Part shown: in pieces, positions 60,519-64,000 of the stretch
How positions within the stretch are numbered: the stretch's first letter is position 1
Layout: each line of letters opens with the position of its first letter
Assembly (NCBI RefSeq): GCF_010729105.1
Contig: NZ_AP022573.1
Coordinates: 5,580,001 to 5,644,000 of the forward strand
Length of the DNA: 64,000 nucleotides
DNA from: Mycobacterium saskatchewanense
Lineage (GTDB): Bacteria; Actinomycetota; Actinomycetes; Mycobacteriales; Mycobacteriaceae
Direction of reading: 5' to 3'
Made by a program: the position numbers and the translations under genes
Notes under the pieces: generated by a model
Databases searched by the model: none
The model's input: the letters and a program-made list of their open reading frames with translations, nothing else
What the model was told of the DNA's origin: nothing

Positions 60519-61487
60519 GTGGACGACGACTTTTCGGCGCAGCCGCCGACGCTGCGACAGGTGGGCGAGTTCGGCGTCATCGATCGCCTGGTGCGCGGCC
60601 GCCGGCAGTCCGCGGCGGTGCTGCTCGGGCCGGGCGACGACGGCGCCGTGATCGCGGCGGGAGACGGCCGCGCCGTGGTATCGACCGACATGCTGGTGCA
60701 GGACCGGCATTTCCGGCTGGACTGGTCGACACCCCACGACGTCGGGCGCAAGGCGATCGCGCAGAACGCCGCGGACATCGAGGCCATGGGCGGGCGGGCC
60801 ACGGCCTTCGTCGTCGCGTTCGGCGCGCCCGCGGACACCCCGGCCGCCCAGGCCGAGGCGTTGGTCGACGGAATGTGGGACGAGGCCGGGCGGGTCGGCG
60901 CGGGCATCGCCGGCGGTGACCTGGTCAGCTGCCCGCAGTGGGTGATCTCGGTGACGGTGCTGGGAGACCTCGCCGGCCGCGCGCCGGTGTTGCGCTCGGG
61001 CGCGAAGGCCGGCTCGGTGATCGCCGCGGCGGGCGAGCTGGGCCGCTCGGCTGCCGGATACTGGCTGTGGCGCAAGCGGATCGAGGGGCACGACGAACTA
61101 CGGCAGCGGCACCTGGTGCCGCGGCCGCCGTACGGCCAGGGCGCGGCGGCCGCGGCCGCCGGCGCCGAAGCGATGATCGACGTCTCGGACGGTCTGATCG
61201 CCGACCTGCGCCATGTTGCCGACGCGTCGGGGGTCGGGCTCGACCTGTCCACCGCCGCGCTGGTCGCCGACCGCGACGCGCTCGCCCCGGCCGCGGCCGC
61301 CGCGGGCGAAGATCCCTGGCCGTGGGTGCTGGCTGGTGGTGAAGATCACGCCCTGGTGGCCTGTTTCGCGGGTCCGGTGCCGACCGGCTGGCGACCGATC
61401 GGCCGGGTACTCGACGGGCCGGCCCGGGTTCTGGTCGACGGCGCGGAGTGGGCCGGCTACGCCGGCTGGCAATCGTTCGAAGGTTAG
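60519..61487 (+). CDS. thiL: thiamine-monophosphate kinase
   Basis: A 322-residue ThiL that phosphorylates thiamine monophosphate to the diphosphate. Conserved blocks are LGPGDDGAVIAAGDGRAVVS, DMLVQDRHFR, AQNAADIEAMGG, IAGGDLVSCPQWVISVTVLG, MIDVSDGLIADLRHVA and LAGGEDHALVACF. GTG 60519 follows the good site GGAGGAGG. Probably cotranscribed with ung, 41 bases downstream. Confidence 0.95.
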   Translation: MDDDFSAQPPTLRQVGEFGVIDRLVRGRRQSAAVLLGPGDDGAVIAAGDGRAVVSTDMLVQDRHFRLDWSTPHDVGRKAIAQNAADIEAMGGRATAFVVAFGAPADTPAAQAEALVDGMWDEAGRVGAGIAGGDLVSCPQWVISVTVLGDLAGRAPVLRSGAKAGSVIAAAGELGRSAAGYWLWRKRIEGHDELRQRHLVPRPPYGQGAAAAAAGAEAMIDVSDGLIADLRHVADASGVGLDLSTAALVADRDALAPAAAAAGEDPWPWVLAGGEDHALVACFAGPVPTGWRPIGRVLDGPARVLVDGAEWAGYAGWQSFEG

Positions 61488-61528
61488 GGTGACGCGGTGA
61501 TCGTTTACGCGATGGCAGAGGGACGGCG

Positions 61529-62212
61529 GTGACCGCGCGCCCGCTGAGCGAGCTCGTCGAGCGGGGGTGGGCGACCGCGCTCGAACCGGTTGCCGGCCAG
61601 GTGGCCCGGATGGGGGAATTCCTGCGGACCGAAATAGCCGCGGGCCACCGGTATCTCCCGGCGGGACCGAACGTGTTGCGCGCCTTCACTTTCCCATTCG
61701 ACGACGTCCGTGTCCTGATCGTCGGGCAGGACCCTTACCCGACGCCGGGCCACGCCGTCGGGCTGAGTTTCTCCGTGGCGCCGGAAGTGCGGCCGCTTCC
61801 GCGCAGCCTGGCCAACATCTTCGACGAATACACCACCGACCTGGGTCATCCGCAGCCCTCGTGCGGCGACCTGAGCCCGTGGGCGCAGCGCGGCGTGATG
61901 CTGTTGAACAGGGTGCTGACGGTCCGTCCCAGCAATCCCGCGTCGCACCGCGGCAAGGGGTGGGAAGCGGTCACCGAATGCGCCATCCGCGCGCTGGTCG
62001 CACGGTCTCAACCGCTGGTGGCGATCCTGTGGGGCCGTGATGCGTCCACCCTTAAACCCGTTCTCGCCGAGGGTAATTGCGTGGCGATCGAATCGCCGCA
62101 TCCCTCTCCGCTGTCGGCGTCTCGGGGCTTCTTCGGCTCGCGCCCTTTCAGCCGGGCCAACAAGTTGCTGGCCGAGATGGGCGCCGACCCTATCGATTGG
62201 CGGCTGCCCTGA
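61529..62212 (+). CDS. ung: uracil-DNA glycosylase
   Basis: A 227-residue family 1 UNG. The water-activating loop is [20 protein letters not shown]; the uracil pocket includes [21 protein letters not shown], and the DNA-binding Leu/His loop is [20 protein letters not shown]. It removes uracil produced by cytosine deamination, important in high-GC genomes. GTG start. The MDR-like gene follows after five bases. Confidence 0.97.
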   Translation: MTARPLSELVERGWATALEPVAGQVARMGEFLRTEIAAGHRYLPAGPNVLRAFTFPFDDVRVLIVGQDPYPTPGHAVGLSFSVAPEVRPLPRSLANIFDEYTTDLGHPQPSCGDLSPWAQRGVMLLNRVLTVRPSNPASHRGKGWEAVTECAIRALVARSQPLVAILWGRDASTLKPVLAEGNCVAIESPHPSPLSASRGFFGSRPFSRANKLLAEMGADPIDWRLP

Positions 62213-62217
62213 CCGGG

Positions 62218-62748
62218 ATGACGGCGCTGCGGGCGCATCATCGGGGCGGGCCGCGGGAACTGGTCGTCGAGCCGGCGCCCGTGCCGGTTCCCGCGCCGGG
62301 TGAAGTGCTGGTCGCCGTGCACGCCGCCGCGATCACCTTCGACGAGCTGACATGGGAGGAGACGTGGACCCGCGACGGGGCGAGCCGGACGCCCGTCATC
62401 CCGTCGCACGAGGTGTCCGGCGTGGTACATCAAATCGGCACGGGAGTAACGGATTTCGCACCCGGAGACGAGGTGTACGGGCTGATTCCGTTCGACCGAG
62501 ACGGCGCCGCGGCCGCGGCTTCGGCGCCCCGACCGGCCGGCCGGGCCGACGAATACGGTGTCACAGCCACGTTTTTCATCGTCCCCCCCGATCGCGATCA
62601 GCTGACCCGGCTCGCGGCGCTGGTCGACGACGGACGGCTGCGCGTGCAGATCGCGGCGACCTTCCCCCTTGGCGAGGGCCGGGAGGCCTTCGAAAGCGGC
62701 CAGCGTCCGGGCCGGCGCCCCGGGAAGACGGTCATCGTCCTGGAATGA
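62218..62748 (+). CDS. MDR-family (quinone oxidoreductase-like) protein with an in-frame internal deletion
   Basis: A 176-residue product showing the two ends of a zinc-independent medium-chain oxidoreductase. Residues 1-98 are the N-terminal catalytic fold (GEVLVAVHAAAITFDELTW, VIPSHEVSGVVHQIGTGVTD, PGDEVYGLIPFDRDG). From about residue 108 follows the C-terminal tail (DEYGVTATFFIVPPDRDQL, FPLGEGREAFESG). The middle, including the NAD(P)-binding Rossmann fold normally of some 120-130 residues, is missing, and the junction near 62505-62535 keeps the frame. The product probably cannot bind NADPH. Either a decaying gene or a repurposed small protein. ATG 62218. Confidence 0.75.
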   Translation: MTALRAHHRGGPRELVVEPAPVPVPAPGEVLVAVHAAAITFDELTWEETWTRDGASRTPVIPSHEVSGVVHQIGTGVTDFAPGDEVYGLIPFDRDGAAAAASAPRPAGRADEYGVTATFFIVPPDRDQLTRLAALVDDGRLRVQIAATFPLGEGREAFESGQRPGRRPGKTVIVLE

Positions 62749-62780
62749 GTGCCGGGACCGGCAGGGAGGCAACCACAGAC

Positions 62781-63431
62781 ATGTACGACCTCGACGACAC
62801 CATCCGGCGGCGGCACTCGACGCGAATGTTCCTGCCCGACCCCGTGCCGCATCACCTGGTCGAGGAGTCGCTCGAGTTGGCCACGCGCGCGCCGTCGAAC
62901 TCCAACGTGCGGCCGTGGCATGTCGTGTTCGTCTCCGGCGCTGCCCGCGACCGGCTCGTCGCCGCCATGTTGGAGCAGGCCCGCTCGGAACCACCCAAGG
63001 TGCCGCAGCTGCCCGCCGAATTCGCCCACCTGCGCCGCGATCTTGGCGCGCACGTGTACGGCGCGATGGGCATCGCCCGCGACGACGCCGAGGCGAGGCG
63101 CGTCGCGGTGCTGCGCAACTGGGAGTTCTTCCGCGCCCCGCTGGGCGGTGTGGTGTCGACGCACCGCGACTTCGGCCTGGTGGACAGCTTGGGCGTCGGG
63201 ATGTTCCTGCAGACACTGGTGCTGGCGCTGACCGCGCGCGGCTTGGGTGCCTGTGTCCAGGTCTCGATCGCCGGATACCCGGGAATCGTGCGGGAGCAGC
63301 TGGGCATCCCGGAGGAAACGACAATCCTGTGCGGCTTGGCCGTCGGCTACTCAGACCCGGATTTCCCGGGCAATTCGTTGCGGGTCGGACGCGAACGCGT
63401 CGACCGGCACGCGGTCTTTCTCGACGAGTGA
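62781..63431 (+). CDS. nitroreductase family FMN protein
   Basis: A 216-residue nitroreductase: TIRRRHSTRMFLPDPVPHHL and ATRAPSNSNVRPWHVVFVSG at the N-terminus bind FMN; GMFLQTLVLALTARGLGACV and LCGLAVGYSDPDFPGN are the C-terminal signatures. It reduces nitro or quinone compounds with NAD(P)H. ATG 62781 has AGGGAGG at 62763-62769; ATG 62745, overlapping the stop of the preceding gene (ATGA), would add 12 residues and is a real alternative. Convergent with rpmB, 10 bases apart. Confidence 0.9.
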   Translation: MYDLDDTIRRRHSTRMFLPDPVPHHLVEESLELATRAPSNSNVRPWHVVFVSGAARDRLVAAMLEQARSEPPKVPQLPAEFAHLRRDLGAHVYGAMGIARDDAEARRVAVLRNWEFFRAPLGGVVSTHRDFGLVDSLGVGMFLQTLVLALTARGLGACVQVSIAGYPGIVREQLGIPEETTILCGLAVGYSDPDFPGNSLRVGRERVDRHAVFLDE

Positions 63432-63441
63432 GGCGGCCGCG

Positions 63442-63636
63442 TCAGCCGCGGACGACCTTGCCGGCCTTGATGCAGGAGGTGCAGACGTTGAGGCGCTGCT
63501 TGTTGCCGCCGGGACGGGTCGCGGCGTGCACGGTCTGCACGTTCGGGTCCCAGCGCCGGCTGGTGCGGCGGTGGGAGTGGGACACCGACTTACCGAAGCC
63601 GGGGCCTTTCCCGCAGATGTCGCACACAGCGGCCAT
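63442..63636 (-). CDS. rpmB: 50S ribosomal protein L28 (zinc-binding form)
   Basis: A 64-residue L28. It has two CXXC pairs, Cys5/Cys8 (CDIC) and Cys52/Cys55 (CTSC), so it is the zinc-containing (C+) form. The core SHSHRRTSRRWDPNVQTVH is typical. Mycobacteria also have a zinc-independent L28 elsewhere that replaces C+ forms during zinc limitation. It is divergent from the DAK2 gene, as expected for the rpmB/DAK2/recG neighbourhood. Confidence 0.95.
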   Translation of the reverse strand: MAAVCDICGKGPGFGKSVSHSHRRTSRRWDPNVQTVHAATRPGGNKQRLNVCTSCIKAGKVVRG

Positions 63637-63921
63637 TGTTCAAGCTCCTCAAATATCGGGGGTCCGGCTCGGGTCTGACGGAAGGCCGGCACAGCACCCG
63701 GATCGACCCGGGCTTCCCAGGATACCGACAGTTGCGGCAACCGCCAAAACGGCCCACAGCCGCGGTCCCGCGTATGGCGGGCGCTGTCGTATGCACTGGT
63801 TAGTCTCAACGAACCCGGTCGGGCACGCACGGGCAGCCGCCGCGGGTGTCGCGGCGCTACGCTGGCGCGCACCGGGTGCGGGGCACGGAGGAGGTGGGTC
63901 ACACTGGACACGTCCCATCGC

Positions 63922-64000
63922 GTGCTCGACGCGGCGACCCTGCGGGACTGGGCACACACCGCCGTCAGCGACCTGATCACCCACATCGACGAGATCAACC
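63922..64000 (+). CDS. DAK2-domain (dihydroxyacetone kinase-like) protein, 5' end only
   Basis: The visible frame reads VLDAATLRDWAHTAVSDLI and on to THIDEIN, matching the N-terminus of the Rv2974c/YloV-type DAK2 proteins (fatty acid kinase-like). It runs off the right edge. The start is uncertain: GTG 63922 is the first standard codon, but the strong site GGAGGAGG at 63887-63894 would suit initiation around 63898-63904, where the codons are GTC, ACA and CTG. A CTG start or a base change is possible. Position after divergent rpmB supports the assignment. Confidence 0.7.
   Translation, partial: MLDAATLRDWAHTAVSDLITHIDEIN

Overview
The window is high-GC actinobacterial DNA and almost certainly comes from a slow-growing, pigmented Mycobacterium, possibly of the M. 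avium complex; the species is an inference. From about 13.8 kb to the right edge the genes follow, in reverse orientation, the M. tuberculosis order Rv3032 to Rv2974c: Rv3032-Rv3030, fixA/fixB, Rv3027c/Rv3026c, iscS, mnmA, lpqA, Rv3015c, ligA, gatCAB with pfkA, lppZ, doxX, ilvBNC, serA, leuB, gltX, leuCD, hupB, mutT1, ppk, fbiD, gpsA, ddl, thiL, ung and the Rv2974c-like DAK2 gene. GTG starts, 4-base ATGA/GTGA overlaps and leaderless promoters are common, as expected for mycobacteria.

Layout. (1) 1-7.0 kb: a minus-strand carotenoid operon crtE-crtI-crtB-crtYc-crtYd-methyltransferase-crtU-Rieske protein, running off the left edge, with a divergent MarR regulator. The predicted route is GGPP, phytoene, lycopene, cyclised carotene, then aromatic (isorenieratene-type) carotenoid. 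(2) 8.2-12.3 kb: a sulfate ABC transporter operon subI-cysT-cysW-cysA. It is preceded by an 18-codon cysteine-containing leader peptide and a hairpin that covers the subI ribosome binding site. Its ATPase gene cysA carries two frameshifts as sequenced. (3) 12.5-17.6 kb: an SRPBCC-epimerase fusion and the methylglucose lipopolysaccharide/alpha-glucan genes (GT4, GH57, methyltransferase). (4) 17.9-36 kb: electron transfer flavoprotein, an acyltransferase pair, Fe-S/tRNA thiolation, DNA ligase, a glycosyltransferase, the tRNA amidotransferase genes and phosphofructokinase. (5) 36-52.4 kb: branched-chain amino acid and serine synthesis. ilvBNC is preceded by a classical attenuator with a Leu-Val-Val-Ile leader peptide; leuCD is divergent from an IclR repressor; two tRNA genes (Gln CTG, Glu CTC) follow gltX. 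(6) 52.6-64 kb: housekeeping genes for nucleoid protein HupB, sanitising MutT1, polyphosphate kinase, F420 synthesis, glycerol phosphate, cell wall D-Ala-D-Ala, thiamine and uracil repair. An MDR oxidoreductase with an apparent in-frame internal deletion, a nitroreductase and ribosomal protein L28 follow.

The most interesting signals outside genes are the cysteine leader/RBS-hairpin upstream of subI, the ilvB attenuator, two AT-rich 35-bp direct repeats between crtE and marR, and a related family of 55/56-bp tandem GC-rich repeats at two distant promoters (gatB and gpsA/fbiD). There are also several long perfect inverted repeats at gene ends. I saw no rRNA, CRISPR array, insertion sequence or prophage.
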